A stretch of DNA of 64,000 nucleotides from Physcomitrium patens. Lineage: Eukaryota; Streptophyta; Bryopsida; Funariales; Funariaceae. Below are positions 24,241 through 34,945 of the stretch, one piece after another. Within the stretch, counting starts at the first letter, position 1. Each line of letters starts with the position of its first letter. The notes beneath the pieces are model-generated. The model did not search any database and was not told the DNA's origin. It worked only from the letters and a program-made list of their open reading frames with translations. The stretch is from positions 8,395,455 through 8,459,454 of the forward strand of contig NC_037265.1 of NCBI RefSeq assembly GCF_000002425.4, in the 5' to 3' direction. Both the position numbers and the translations under genes were made by a program.

Positions 24241-25000
24241 ATTTAACATGTTCTAGATCAAATGTCCTTGATTGAACAAATTTTTGTACATTAGAAGGCA
24301 TACTCATGACTAATATTTTATCCTATTTTATTTATTTTTTCTTCTTATTTTTATTTCATAATCTTTGTTGTGATTTTTACATAAAATTATAAATTTAATT
24401 ATTATTTTATAATTAGATAAATAACTAAAAATTTCATAAGATAATTATATGCCCCTTATTTTAAACATATAATTAAAATAAATTACTAAAATAACACATA
24501 TAGCACAAATACATAAATAATTGTTGGTGGTGTTAGCCAACTTTAGATTATGCACATCTACTACAAAATCCGATTTAAAGCCAAAAGATTGATGTAATGC
24601 TTGTGTACTTCTTATAATTTATTTATTTAATTATATTCTTAAAAAATTGAAGCATCATTGAGTTGCTTTAATTTATTTAATTTTATTTATCTTTTTTAAA
24701 AAAAATTTAATACCATGGTATTAAGTGTATACATTTTTTAACTTTTTAATTTTAGTTTCAATGTCATGCTTAAAAATTTAGACTTGATTTAATTTTCACT
24801 TTCCCTGGATATTTAAATTACAACAATTGTAAATTGAAAAAAATAAATTGTTACACATTCTTACATAGGATGCCATAACTGCTTATATCATGGTTGTAGG
24901 TTAATAATATTTCTTTTCAATGACAAAGAATAGTTTATTCCAAAAAAAAAAATCACAACAACTCAGTGAAAATAACACTTCTACAATTATTGGTGAAATC
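22974..25000. other. AT-rich intergenic stretch, no gene seen
   Basis: Contains a TA run (about 23661-23694) and a T run (24208-24236). No LTR, tRNA-like or coding signal noticed. Confidence 0.5.
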
Positions 25001-26262
25001 ACTCAATATTGATCATCCATTATTTGTATTGAGATTCCAGCCCTAATTCCAGCGTGTCTTTTAACCACCGAGAAAGACCCATTTACTACGTATTCTGAAA
25101 CGTACTCACACATCAACGCCAGTCACCGTGGTCTCCTCTTCCCTGAAAGACTAAACAAAGCCATGATCTTGGACCCAGTTTTCACATCTTTCATAATAAA
25201 TGCACAGCTTGTTGAGTGTTCCGTAATAAACCACAACTATAGAAGCATGTTTTTGAGGATATTCAGGTTTTGTTTTTAACATCAACTCTTGTCGAATGAT
25301 CTCGCGAGATGGGTCATTATCGGAGAAACATGAACGTTATTATAGCTTCGCGGATAATCAATGTAGCTGGTGCGTGGTTGAATTGCTGAACAAGCGTTTG
25401 ACAGAATCTAGTGACATGCTTCTAACTGTTAATACACACAACCAGATCGTTTGCAACCTGAAACTCCACGAAATCCTCTCCCGACAGTCTTGTGACTACC
25501 ACTGGAGCTTCTTCGTGAAATAAGCAAAGCTAAGTGATGCTCCTTCGTAATCTGCAGAGAAGGTCTAGATTGTGTTGGACTGTTTTACTTGCGTACACTG
25601 GAATTGGCCTGGCTGTTAGACAACCGTGCAGAGGATGGAGGATCTGGAGTAGACCCGGGTCATCTTTTGGAGTAAACGGAACGCATGTCTTCAAGGTGGG
25701 ATTCCGTCGGTGGAATAATTGAGCACGTTTTAACGTGGACGGATGAAGCCTTGCGCGGAAGGGAAGCCTTCGGTCCGGCCAGGCAAGAAATTTCTCACCA
25801 GTCGGGTCCCTTCGCCGCTACCCTTTGCCGCCAGGTCCCCACCAATCCTCTCCATCGGAGCAGTCACTTCAACTTTTACACATGAATAAATTTCTATCTA
25901 GAAACAGCAGAGCATCACAAGTATGCAGCTTGAATGGTGGCTCTGTTCTCGTCGCGTCTCACAGGATCTGCTGGGCTCTCCACACTGCAACTAGTAGGAA
26001 ATAAATCTGCTTGAATCAGCTCGAGTTTTGCTTTCAAATTACAAAAGGTATTCCGCTGGTTGTTGTTGGTTTGCAAGAACAGTCGAACTAGACCCGGAGT
26101 TCAGATTCTGAGTGCGACGAAGGAAGGAGGACATATCTAATCGCACCACACTTTGAGGGGCACTCGACGCTATCAAGCATCATCTTCAAGTCGGTAGCCA
26201 TCATCTAGAAGTTGTACGAGGTCGTCAAGCGGATCATCGCCGTCTTGAAAAGCTGCAGCAGT
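25001..26262 (+). promoter_or_regulatory. Upstream region of the DMP gene
   Basis: GC content rises sharply near 25040 and stays genic up to the DMP start, marking the edge of the gene island. Short frames at 25296-25523, 25534-25722 and 25685-25885 have no recognisable product; they may be 5' leader or promoter DNA. No convincing TATA box singled out. Confidence 0.4.
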
Positions 26263-26877
26263 ATGTCAGGCTTCAGGACCACGAAGGATATCCTCACTCA
26301 GCTAGCCAATGTTCTTCCCACGGGGACGTTCATGCTTTTCCAGCTGATCGCCCCTCTCGCCACTAACAATGGCCACTGCGGCAAGACTGAGAAGATCGTG
26401 ACGGGTGTTCTCCTGGCAGTTTTTGCAGTGATTATCGTTGTGTCTTGCTTCACGGACAGCGTTAAGGTTCCCAGCACAGGGAAGGTCTACTATGGACTGG
26501 TCACCACCAAGGGCTTGTGGAACCTAAGCTTCCAGGGGTCGGGAATTCCGGGGGTCTCCGGCGCGTACTACACAGCGGGCGGGAGCAAGTACACGCTGAG
26601 AGTGTTTGATTTTGTCACTGCTGCGCTCTCGTTGTCTGCTTTTGCCACATTGTCACTCCTTACGGATCCTGTGTCTGGATGCTACTGGAAACAATTGAGC
26701 TCAACTGTCGTGAAGACCGTTCCCCTGATTGTGGGCGTGGCGGTCTCGTTTGTGATGACCTTCGGGCCCTCAGCACGAAACGGCTTCGGATTCAAAGTCG
26801 ATGCTTCCGTCCCAGCAAAATCGGCTCCCAGGACCAGCTTGTTAGGCACGCCGGCGATCTCCACCTCTTCGGTCTGA
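26263..26877 (+). CDS. DMP (DUF679) membrane protein
   Basis: Single-exon gene for a 204-aa protein of the plant DUF679/DMP family, small four-span membrane proteins linked in flowering plants to endomembrane remodelling and gamete fusion. I start at ATG 26263 because the frame upstream reaches a stop near 26205 without another ATG. Family marks are ANVLPTGTFMLFQLIAPLAT (first span), GVLLAVFAVIIVVSCFTDS (second), VYYGLVTTKGLW, VFDFVTAALSLSAFATLSLL (third), and TVPLIVGVAVSFVMTFGPS followed by RNGFGF (fourth). Length is normal for the family. The C-terminal tail after GFGF is serine-rich and variable. Codons are GC-rich compared with the surrounding repeats. Confidence 0.93.
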   Translation: MSGFRTTKDILTQLANVLPTGTFMLFQLIAPLATNNGHCGKTEKIVTGVLLAVFAVIIVVSCFTDSVKVPSTGKVYYGLVTTKGLWNLSFQGSGIPGVSGAYYTAGGSKYTLRVFDFVTAALSLSAFATLSLLTDPVSGCYWKQLSSTVVKTVPLIVGVAVSFVMTFGPSARNGFGFKVDASVPAKSAPRTSLLGTPAISTSSV

Positions 26878-27070
26878 TTAGGGCCTGTAAGGTAGAGATT
26901 CAAGTCACTAAGCAATCTAATAATTATTTTATTCATCATCATCATCATTTAGCAATCAAATAATTATGATTGAGGTAGTTGGTTCATTGTTGTTCACGCG
27001 AACAGATTTTCGGTGCTTGCAGAAACGCAATGACGCTTGTGTATCTGTGTTCATTTAGATTGCAGGTGTT

Positions 27071-27076
27071 AATAAA
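27071..27076 (+). terminator. Possible poly(A) signal of the DMP gene
   Basis: AATAAA about 195 bp below the DMP stop codon, in a moderately GC-rich 3' region. Position is plausible; no further support. Confidence 0.35.
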
Positions 27077-27079
27077 GGA

Positions 27080-28290
27080 GCTATCCAGATTTCCATCACT
27101 CGGAACTACGTTTGGAGGCAGTCGCTTTTTGTGTTCAGCTGTGTGTTAATAGCTGTACTTATTCATAAAGATGCTCGTCTTGTTGGATGATGTCTGTTTC
27201 GTGTTTCTGGCGCGAAAGATTAGTATGTGTGGCGCATTTGATATGTCTCTAGTATGAATGGGAAATAGCTCAAAGGACAAATCGTCACAGAACTTAGAAG
27301 CTAAGGCAATGTCTTCATCTCATGGCGATGCTTTGAACACGTCTCTTAACATCCATTGAACTTGATTCGGTAGCATAGTAGTGATGGGTGAAGCGTACCA
27401 CTCTTGTAACAAAATCATTCTTTCTAAACTTTCTCAAAAAGCTGCAAAACAATTTCGAGTACATTCATGCTCTATTTTCATCCCTACTGAAGGATCTCCC
27501 CAACATAGTAGCAAGAAAATTGATTACGAAGACCTAGCACGTCGCTTCTCATTCTCTTCCCAATAGATCCCACTCAGCACTGCATATTCAGCTCTGTAAA
27601 AACTGCGTTATTGAAGTGGAAGGCAAGGTTTCAATATAATAGAAAATTTGAAAAACAGTATGGAGTTCCAAACATCCTGATTTGATAATTAAGATGTAAT
27701 TGGCTTAACCTATTCCCAATAAGAAAAAAAGAAATATGCGTGAAAGAATAACACCAGCTGCTAACTAAAAGTTATCCAAAAACCAGATCCACACCTCACC
27801 AACGCACATTATCAAAATTGAAACCGAGATGTAGATTCAATTTGGCTTGATTTGAGAGATCTGCTCTCTCAACCTTGAACAGATGCTACGTAGAGAAGGA
27901 AATGCAAAAATATCTTTCCCTCCAGCTCAGACTCTTGGTTAGCTTCGATATCGACCGATGTAGAAGAAAGATATACTTCTGTCGCCGTTCAAATTTAGAT
28001 CTAGTATTTTATCGGCTTTGTTAGAAAAACAAACCATGGCACCTGAAAAGAATTGCTGAAGAATGGAGCAAACGAAAGCATTTGCTTCGCGTAACAGTCT
28101 CCCATAGATGCACCTTTAGAGTTTGCTAGATAATGAATCTAGAAATACTTTCCATTTAAAGTCACATTAAGCTCAAGGAAATAACTATGACCTGAGATGA
28201 AGGCAAGGTGACACCATAAGAACTAGGAGATTAACTTGAGCATCATTTGGACACAACTCGATGCCGTGAAAGCATCATCCCTTGAAGGGC
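27080..28290. other. Region between DMP and the peptidase gene, nothing firm
   Basis: Intermediate base composition, no repeat family recognised. A 61-codon frame at 27381-27566 has no recognisable product. Confidence 0.4.
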
Positions 28291-28423
28291 TTAAGTTCCA
28301 TCGTTTCCTCGGTTCAGCTTCCAGACTGCAAGTGCTCCGTTATCCCAGACTACTGCTTCAGTCTTAACCGCATCAGTTCTGATGACCTCTGTTCCAACAG
28401 ACGCCTCAAGATTGTCAGTATTG
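28291..28423 (-). other. Candidate last exon on the minus strand
   Basis: A GC-rich island with an open minus-strand frame of 43 sense codons ending in TAA (28291-28293). It reads as plausible protein (for example EVIRTDAVKTEAVVWDNGAL). Upstream on the same strand are good splice signals at 29428-29557 and 29377, so it may be a 3'-untranslated or alternative coding exon of the peptidase gene. The product is not recognised and the acceptor is unclear. Confidence 0.3.
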
Positions 28424-29377
28424 TTATATGTTAAACTTATTTTAAACGCAATCAGGTCATTTATGTCTAGAAGTTAACAAACTAATGTAAAGTAACTGCA
28501 ACACAAAGCCAGTGGTGCAAGGCACAAAATAGTGCGCATGTGACAGACTATAAGTATTAGGCTAAGACGTAGATGCTTTCGGTACCTACATATTTTGAAA
28601 ATCCTAACATGCAAAGCATAAACTAAATTTTCCAACTATTATTCAATGCACAAAATTTCTAGCACATTATGTTGTGATATAGTACAGATTATACGCTTCC
28701 TCTGTACAAAGTTTATTCTTACTTACACCAAGCATAGTGTCAAGTTAACGTTAAATAGAGAAGAAAAAATAATTTCATAAAATTAAACAACATTATTTCG
28801 GTAAGTTTTATTTATTTATTTATTTATTTTTCACAAATCTATAAAAATATAAAAATATATATCGTTTTGTTGAATAGCTTTTTTTTCAATATAAACCTTT
28901 ACTCTTTTCTAATATATAAGAATAAATAATAATTCTTGATTCCAATAATAAATAAAAATCACTATCAGATTCTTTTGATCTCCATCCTATAGATATTGAT
29001 GTTGCAGGTCTAAGTATTGAAAAAAACTTAGAGAAGCATTATACTAATAATTTCAAGTTTCCAAGTATCTTCAAACTTGTTTAATCTTTTCACAATTAAC
29101 ATGTTTCTACAAGCATCGAAAGAATCCAACAGAACGATCCTAAAACATATGAACTAACATATCATCTTTTGTAAACATGCAACATATCTTCAATACAATG
29201 TGATAACATGTCTTGACAATTCCATTAATTTTACAACAGGAATACATTTATCACCTGAATCAAACCACCCACAACTTGCCTAATACAATCTTTTCCACCA
29301 TCAAGCCAAGCAATCAGCACATACAGAAAACATCAACCTCGCAAAATCAACTAAAAAGTTAGTACTCATATACTTAC

Positions 29378-29557
29378 ATAAGCCATATTATGACACCCAC
29401 CTGGTGCATTTTGTGACCCTTTTTCTACTGAATTCGACAAAAGGAAATTGTTGACGCCCAGCAATAGTAGATTAAAGTAGGAGAGAACAGGAACATTACT
29501 CGTGCTGGAGTACAGAAACAACCCATCGCAGCGGCAGCAGCAGAGAAGAAGACTCAC
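29378..29557 (-). other. Probable 3'-UTR intron and 50-nt exon of the peptidase gene
   Basis: Four bases after the peptidase stop codon (the last is G29558) the minus strand has a near-consensus donor, GAG then GTGAGT, so an intron would start at 29557. A pyrimidine-rich acceptor ends at 29428 (TTTTGTCGAATTCAG), giving a 130-nt intron. The next 50 nt (29427-29378) end in another strong donor, TAT then GTAAGT. Confidence 0.5.
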
Positions 29558-29562
29558 CTCGA

Positions 29563-31032
29563 TCAGCGAGGCAGCAAGAAGGGCAGATTGGCAATGGCGT
29601 AGACCCAGACGCCAAGCGTTGCAGCACAGTGCTGGAGCTGCCTCGAAGACAGCTTGTCGATGGTGTCTGCTGCAGTGTGATGGTACCAAAAGTAGCCACT
29701 CTTGAGAAAGTTGTCTTCGTCGAAGGCTGGATATGGGGCATGGCTGTAGGGGAGACAAGGATTGTTGTCGTCACTCCCGCATCTCACATCTTCCACATTC
29801 AAGCTTCCAGATGGAACGCCGTTAGCATTCAAGAAAGATACATCCTCACCAACTGAAACACCAGAAACGTTTCCAGATCCGATTTCTGATAGTAAGCTTC
29901 CTCCGATCAGTTCGAGAATTCTCCTGGCGTCGCTGGAGCCTGCAAAGGAGATGCCGTTAGGGGAGAATGTGCCAACGTCAGATTCCAAGGCGATGCTGTG
30001 CCTGATGAGCTCGGAGGCATGGTTGTCAGCGTAGGATTCGGCCCCTCTGGCGCCATTCTCTTCGTTTGTCCACAGCACCGCCCGAATGGTCCTGAGGGGA
30101 CGAAGACCTAGTGCATGGATCAGCCGAACAGCTTCCCAGGAAACAAATGCACCGCCTCCGTCATCCATGGCCCCATCGGCAATGTCCCAGCTGTCAGTGT
30201 GGCCACCGACGATAACGTATTCGTCGGAGTAGGTGCAGCCCGGAATCTCGAGGATTATGTTGCGAGATTGAGCGTCGAGGAGAGCGTGAGCCTCCATGTA
30301 GAGCTCGATCTGAAGGGTCTGCCCCCGCGCTTGCATGCGAGCAAACATCATGGCGTCTTCTATGGTGATGGAGGCAGCCGGTATGTTGGACGAGTGCATG
30401 GAGCCCGTGTGCGGCGTTTGGATGCCGAACGGGGTTATGGACCTCACGAGAGCAGCAACAGCACCGTACGCTTCAGCGCGAGATGCTCCATAGCCGCGGT
30501 ACACTACAGTTTCACTGTAAGAAACAAACTCCTGGTTGTAGACGACGATCTTTCCTCGGATATTTTCCTTCTGTCTGTCTAACTCGACGAATGAGGAAAC
30601 TACAATGGCCTCAGCACGGAGGGTTGTGCCTCCAGTTCCCACGCTGCCCCCAAGGCCCAACATGCGTAAACTCTTACGGCGAGGAGCTATAAGATTGGCG
30701 AACTCTCTTCCCCTCACCCATCGAGGCACCATTACATTCTCCGTCTTGACGATAATCCCGTCCTCCTGAGCCCTTGCCACGATCCAGTCAATTGCCTGTT
30801 CGAGTGCAGGTGTGCCACTGAAGCGAGGACCGATTGTGTCTGTCATGTAAGCCAAACGATCGTACACGATGGTGGTGTTCATTGCAGATCGTATAATTCT
30901 GTCGGCATCCTCCTTCGCGTCAGGAGCTAATAGTTGAAAATCCTCGAAAGGCGCCATTTGCAAGCTAAACGATGAGATCGGTACGCCGTGATGCAGAAAC
31001 AGAACCAGCAACAAACTCACCACCATCTTCAT
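29563..31032 (-). CDS. Carboxypeptidase Q-like secreted M28 metallopeptidase
   Basis: 489-aa peptidase of the M28 family, closest by motif to carboxypeptidase Q (plasma glutamate carboxypeptidase), a secreted or vesicular di-zinc enzyme that trims peptides. I start at ATG 31032; the frame runs three codons further to a GTG only. An N-terminal hydrophobic signal peptide (MVVSLLLVLFLHHG) is followed by the propeptide-like start, a PA-type lid, and the catalytic part with all zinc-binding motifs: GGHTDSWD, GAMDDGGGAF, WTNEENG (catalytic EE), ALESDVG and FWYHHTAADT. It ends LLPR, as does the animal enzyme. Residues 416-444 are an extra segment lying between SLNVED and SGYFWYHH; the DNA there looks like an in-frame intron (see 29701-29787). 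The classic angiosperm homologues I know belong to another M28 branch, so its presence is notable. Confidence 0.93.
   Translation of the reverse strand: MKMVVSLLLVLFLHHGVPISSFSLQMAPFEDFQLLAPDAKEDADRIIRSAMNTTIVYDRLAYMTDTIGPRFSGTPALEQAIDWIVARAQEDGIIVKTENVMVPRWVRGREFANLIAPRRKSLRMLGLGGSVGTGGTTLRAEAIVVSSFVELDRQKENIRGKIVVYNQEFVSYSETVVYRGYGASRAEAYGAVAALVRSITPFGIQTPHTGSMHSSNIPAASITIEDAMMFARMQARGQTLQIELYMEAHALLDAQSRNIILEIPGCTYSDEYVIVGGHTDSWDIADGAMDDGGGAFVSWEAVRLIHALGLRPLRTIRAVLWTNEENGARGAESYADNHASELIRHSIALESDVGTFSPNGISFAGSSDARRILELIGGSLLSEIGSGNVSGVSVGEDVSFLNANGVPSGSLNVEDVRCGSDDNNPCLPYSHAPYPAFDEDNFLKSGYFWYHHTAADTIDKLSSRQLQHCAATLGVWVYAIANLPFLLPR
29701..29787 (-). other. 87-nt in-frame GT-AG segment, candidate exitron
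   Basis: On the minus strand it begins GTGAGATG after GAT and ends TTTCTCAAG before AGTGGC. It has no stop codon and is 29 codons long. Removing it places SLNVED directly before SGYFWYHH, giving exactly the spacing I recall in animal carboxypeptidase Q between the loop and the last zinc histidine. Either it is an ordinary short intron, or an exonic intron that can be kept. Confidence 0.6.
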
Positions 31033-31697
31033 ATTCTCCACAATTTCCTACACATCGCAAAGAGAAGAACTTGTAACCTCATAATCGAGAAACTCAAGAA
31101 CCTAGACCCTAAACTCACAAAATGCTGCAAAATCCATCTCTCGTTTTACAACATGGGTGCTGTGTGCAGGAGGCAGCGTTAAACTGTGCTGCTGTAGACG
31201 GGATCCATCCATCGCTGCGTAATCTCCACACCTCCCTCCCTGATTCCTTCTCGAAGCGCACCCTGATCGACGCCGTCAGAGCTACAGTAGCGAGCGATGG
31301 CATCGCCTTCCTTCCGTTTTTCTTCGTCTTCTTCATCCATCCAAAATGGATGAGATACATTGGACGTCGTTGTGTTTCTGTTCATACATGCGGATGATGA
31401 TGGTGAAGATGCCATTATTATGGTCTCACCTCCCCCCCTTCCCTTTCTTTGGACTCATAACCTCCCCATGACGTGGATTCTTATAAGAATTGGCCTGATG
31501 TATGTGGTGTGTTTATTAATGTGTAGTCCGATATGTTGAATTTTATTTTTATTTTTAGTAGTAGAAACTATGTCTTTATAAAATGATAATACATAATTTG
31601 TATAGCATTTTAAAATTATGATTATAATTGAATTGAATTTTAAATTCATAAATGTTATAATATGTCTTCTATATATGATTATATTGGGGAAATATCA

Positions 31698-31728
<31 letters not shown>

Positions 31729-31783
31729 CCCTCAAATATGTCAAAATATTAAGAATATTTCTATACTCTTGATAATAGCATAT
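31033..31783 (-). promoter_or_regulatory. Upstream region of the peptidase gene
   Basis: GC-moderate sequence to about 31450, then abrupt change to AT-rich DNA. No gene seen; minus-strand frames at 31115-31415 are not recognised. Confidence 0.4.
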
Positions 31784-32342
31784 TGTCAAGGACAAGAATA
31801 TAATAAAGATAAATAAAACAAGTGAGACTTCTTTCAAAGAAAGATGAAAAAATAAAAATAACTTGATATGTATATTAAAAAAGAAATTGAAATGGCTATT
31901 GCCAAAAGACAAGAAAACTAGAGACCCTTGAAACTAGATTGGAAGCAAGAAAGGAGTTGACAAGAGTGAAGAGGGCTTCATTCTTGTCTCTATATATACT
32001 ATCTAACTAGGGGCTATGTGGCGATGTTCTATAGGACCTCCAATATGTGTTGACTTTGTAAGACACATGCCTTGACTTACAAGGCAAGTTTTTCTATGTG
32101 TGGGCCACATAGTTAGCTTGGTCTTCAAGCTAATAACATGTGTGGCACATGGCCAACTTGTTGACCATGTTTCTAATCCAAAAAGTCAATTAAAGACACC
32201 TATAAAGTCAAAGTAGTATCTATGAAGCTTCTAAAAAGCTTCCATATTAAATACTATAGAATTAACTTACTTTTACCTATTTTTACTTACTTCTACCTAT
32301 TTATATATGTAATTATTGGCTTACATGTATATGTCCGTGATA
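31784..32342 (-). mobile_element. Solo LTR of the H subfamily
   Basis: 559 bp, minus orientation, aligns from end to end with the H LTR (complement of TCCTTGACA at 31784; GTCCGTGATA at the other end). Flanks CATAT (31779-31783) and CATAC (32343-32347) are a 5-bp duplication with one C/T change. No internal element sequence beside it, so it arose by LTR-LTR recombination. It still carries TTGACAAGAGTG in the hairpin. Confidence 0.9.
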
Positions 32343-33347
32343 CATACATACCTTCTACATTGATAAGGTATTAGAAATCTAATGATTTCGTTAATATTTT
32401 TGTCTAAATAGTGGCTTTTATAATTTAGTATATAAAAAAAAACAAAAGACTTGCATGATGTGCATTCTTAGGCAGATTATTACTAAAAAGAAGAAAGTGT
32501 TACAATTGCCTACTAGTATATAATATGTGGCTCTCTCCTTCATAGCATATTGTCTTATGTATGCAATTCAAACAAAGAAGATGAAGAATTCTACCTATAA
32601 ACTTGGAATTTGCTACCAATCATTCAAGGCAATGTATAGGAGAAAGTTTGAAGCTCTTATTTGATCCTCATACAATCATTCTTCAAATATTAATCAATTT
32701 CAATATCCTGTGCAAAAGTTAGCTAAAAAAATTGTATCAAAAGTTGGATTATTTTTTCATATTCTTGAGATAAACCTATTTATTGATAGACATATTTATC
32801 AATTGTAAATTACATAATACTTATTCATTCAATACAAATTTGGAATGGAGAATAAATGAGCAAAGCACTTAATATCTAGATTAAAAATGAACAAATATAT
32901 TCAATTTCATCAAAATCATATCCTTTTGGATTAACATTGAAAAGGACTAATATTCTATAATACAGAGATTTAAACCGCAATTGGCATCTAGATGGCTATT
33001 AAGTTGTAGTATTGACCTTGATTTTACAACTCAAGTTACACTTTGTAATATTTTTAATATTATAATAAATATAATTTGAAATATAATCTTTGTATTTAGA
33101 ATTGATTTATCAAAAGTATAATAAGTTAAAATGAAAATCCCTTTAGCAAATACATAGAGATCTAAAATTTAGGCTTCAATTATTGAAAAAAATAAGCCAT
33201 TGAGGTTTTTGAGGAGAATGTACAACATCTACTATTTTATTTTCAAAATCTTAGCTTGAGATTATAGCATTTTGAAGAAAAAAATCATACAAACAAATTA
33301 AAGTACTAACAAAATTTTACATCCATTCTTGAGTAGTATGTTACTTC
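32343..33347. other. AT-rich stretch, no gene seen
   Basis: Has GTGTTACAATTGCC at 32497, roughly inverted to GTAGTTACAACAC ending at 33823, but the flanks of that pair show no target duplication. Confidence 0.4.
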
Positions 33348-33710
33348 CTATTTTATGATTGAAGAGTTGAAGTTCTTTCCTTGTGCAAATTGTTGCAACA
33401 ACTTGGATTTGATTGTGATATGGTCAAACTCTTTCTTTGAGATATTTCCTAAGTCTAGTGGATCAATAGAGTCCCTACAAATTTTGTGTATCTTAAATAA
33501 ACTAAGAGCCAAGTGGGAATAATCATATTTCTTGAGTACCTGGTTATGTGCAAAATTAATGGCATGCTCCATTTGCTTAAGACATTCATCATTCTCTATA
33601 TTAGCTCTTAATTTGCAAGATTTTCATTCCACAAAGTGAGTCACAAATAGCGACCTCTTATCTTTGTATCCTAAGTTTTTTTTTGCCCTCATTTTGGCAC
33701 AAGTAAATCT
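33348..33710 (-). pseudogene. Decayed coding relic of unknown origin
   Basis: A minus-strand frame of 74 codons (33572-33348) reads as ordinary protein (for example HLALSLFKIHKICRDS and KEFDHITIKSKLLQQF). The same frame continues upstream past one stop to about 33710 with similar character (CAKMRAKKNLGYKDK). Base composition is higher in GC than its surroundings. I do not recognise the family; a transposon or a degraded host gene are both possible. Confidence 0.35.
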
Positions 33711-33839
33711 AAGATGCATAACATCCAAAATGATGCAAAAGAAAGAATTCCTAGAGGTAACAATGCATGGGATGCTACAAGGGAGAGAGTTGTATGCTAT
33801 ACATTTTTAGGTAGTTACAACACACTCTTTCTTTTTTTA

Positions 33840-34945
33840 ATGATTTACCTAGGATTACACATTATATAAGACTCTTCTTATTTTTATTTATTTATTGATA
33901 TACTAAATCACTAAAGCTACTATTTAGGCCTAAATAAAGACAAAAACATTAATAAGATTGTCAAATTTCTAATACCTTATTAAAATAGAGGGTATATATA
34001 TACTATTATTAAAAATATATGAATACTTTGATATTATGATATATTTGAAGGATATACATGATGTTTTTCCTTATATTTTTAATATAAATCCAATTTGCTT
34101 AGTATTCCATATTACATGCATTTACTTTAATTTTTATTTTTTAAAAATTATATATATATATATATAAATTTATCTCTAAACCTTATTCAAATATATATAC
34201 ATATATATAAACAAATGCCTACATACATTTGTTTTCACATTAACTAATAAATAATTTCTTTTAAAGATTATTAAAAAATATGTAATTGTAAATTATATAA
34301 TTTGATATATTTTAATAATTTCTAAACATTATTAGTTGTATATATTTAGTACACATTTTATTCATGTACATATTTTGTAATATGTATCATTTATAAAAAA
34401 ATAAAATATTCTTAACACAAACATAATGTGTTTAGTTTAAAAATTAAAACTTACAAATCTTCACCATATTCTGCAAATAACATGTTTATGCAAGTTCATT
34501 GTAAACATAGAAATAACATTAATAAGCTTTTACAATTGTAAAATTAAGTGCAACTCTAAACATTACCAAATCCAACTCACTTTTATTTCAATTAAGGATT
34601 TCAAAATAAATGATTCAAGATCCAATGTAAGGATAATTTATTCGGTGATTTTATAGTGTTTAAATTTGTTAAAGTTTAAATACGATCATGGCTAATGATT
34701 ATCACATTTATTAGTGCCAATGGATTACCGCAAGATAAATGCTACATGAATAATTACCCATTGACCACAGAAAAGGCATCACATGTGGTAAATTTCAGGA
34801 ATCAAAACAACATACCTAACTCAGAGGCACTACTCATTATTATTTATTATTAAGCAAGAGACGAAAAATCTCAAGGGAAAGGGGTAGAAATACTGGAAGG
34901 CTTGCAATCTTTTCAAAACTTCGTCGAGTGAACCTCAACAAAATC
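33840..34945. other. AT-rich stretch, no gene seen
   Basis: Short TA runs only; becomes less AT-rich near 34750, next to the ATP synthase gene 3' end. Confidence 0.45.

Noticed and set aside
25296..25885. Small proteins upstream of the DMP gene
   Set aside because: No recognisable family, no conserved context; more likely promoter or leader DNA.
30115..30582. 155-codon plus-strand frame opposite the peptidase gene
   Set aside because: Antisense shadow of a GC-rich coding exon.
32497..33823. DNA transposon with GTGTTRYAAYTRCC inverted ends
   Set aside because: The ends are similar but flanks show no target duplication, and such short AT-rich matches arise easily.
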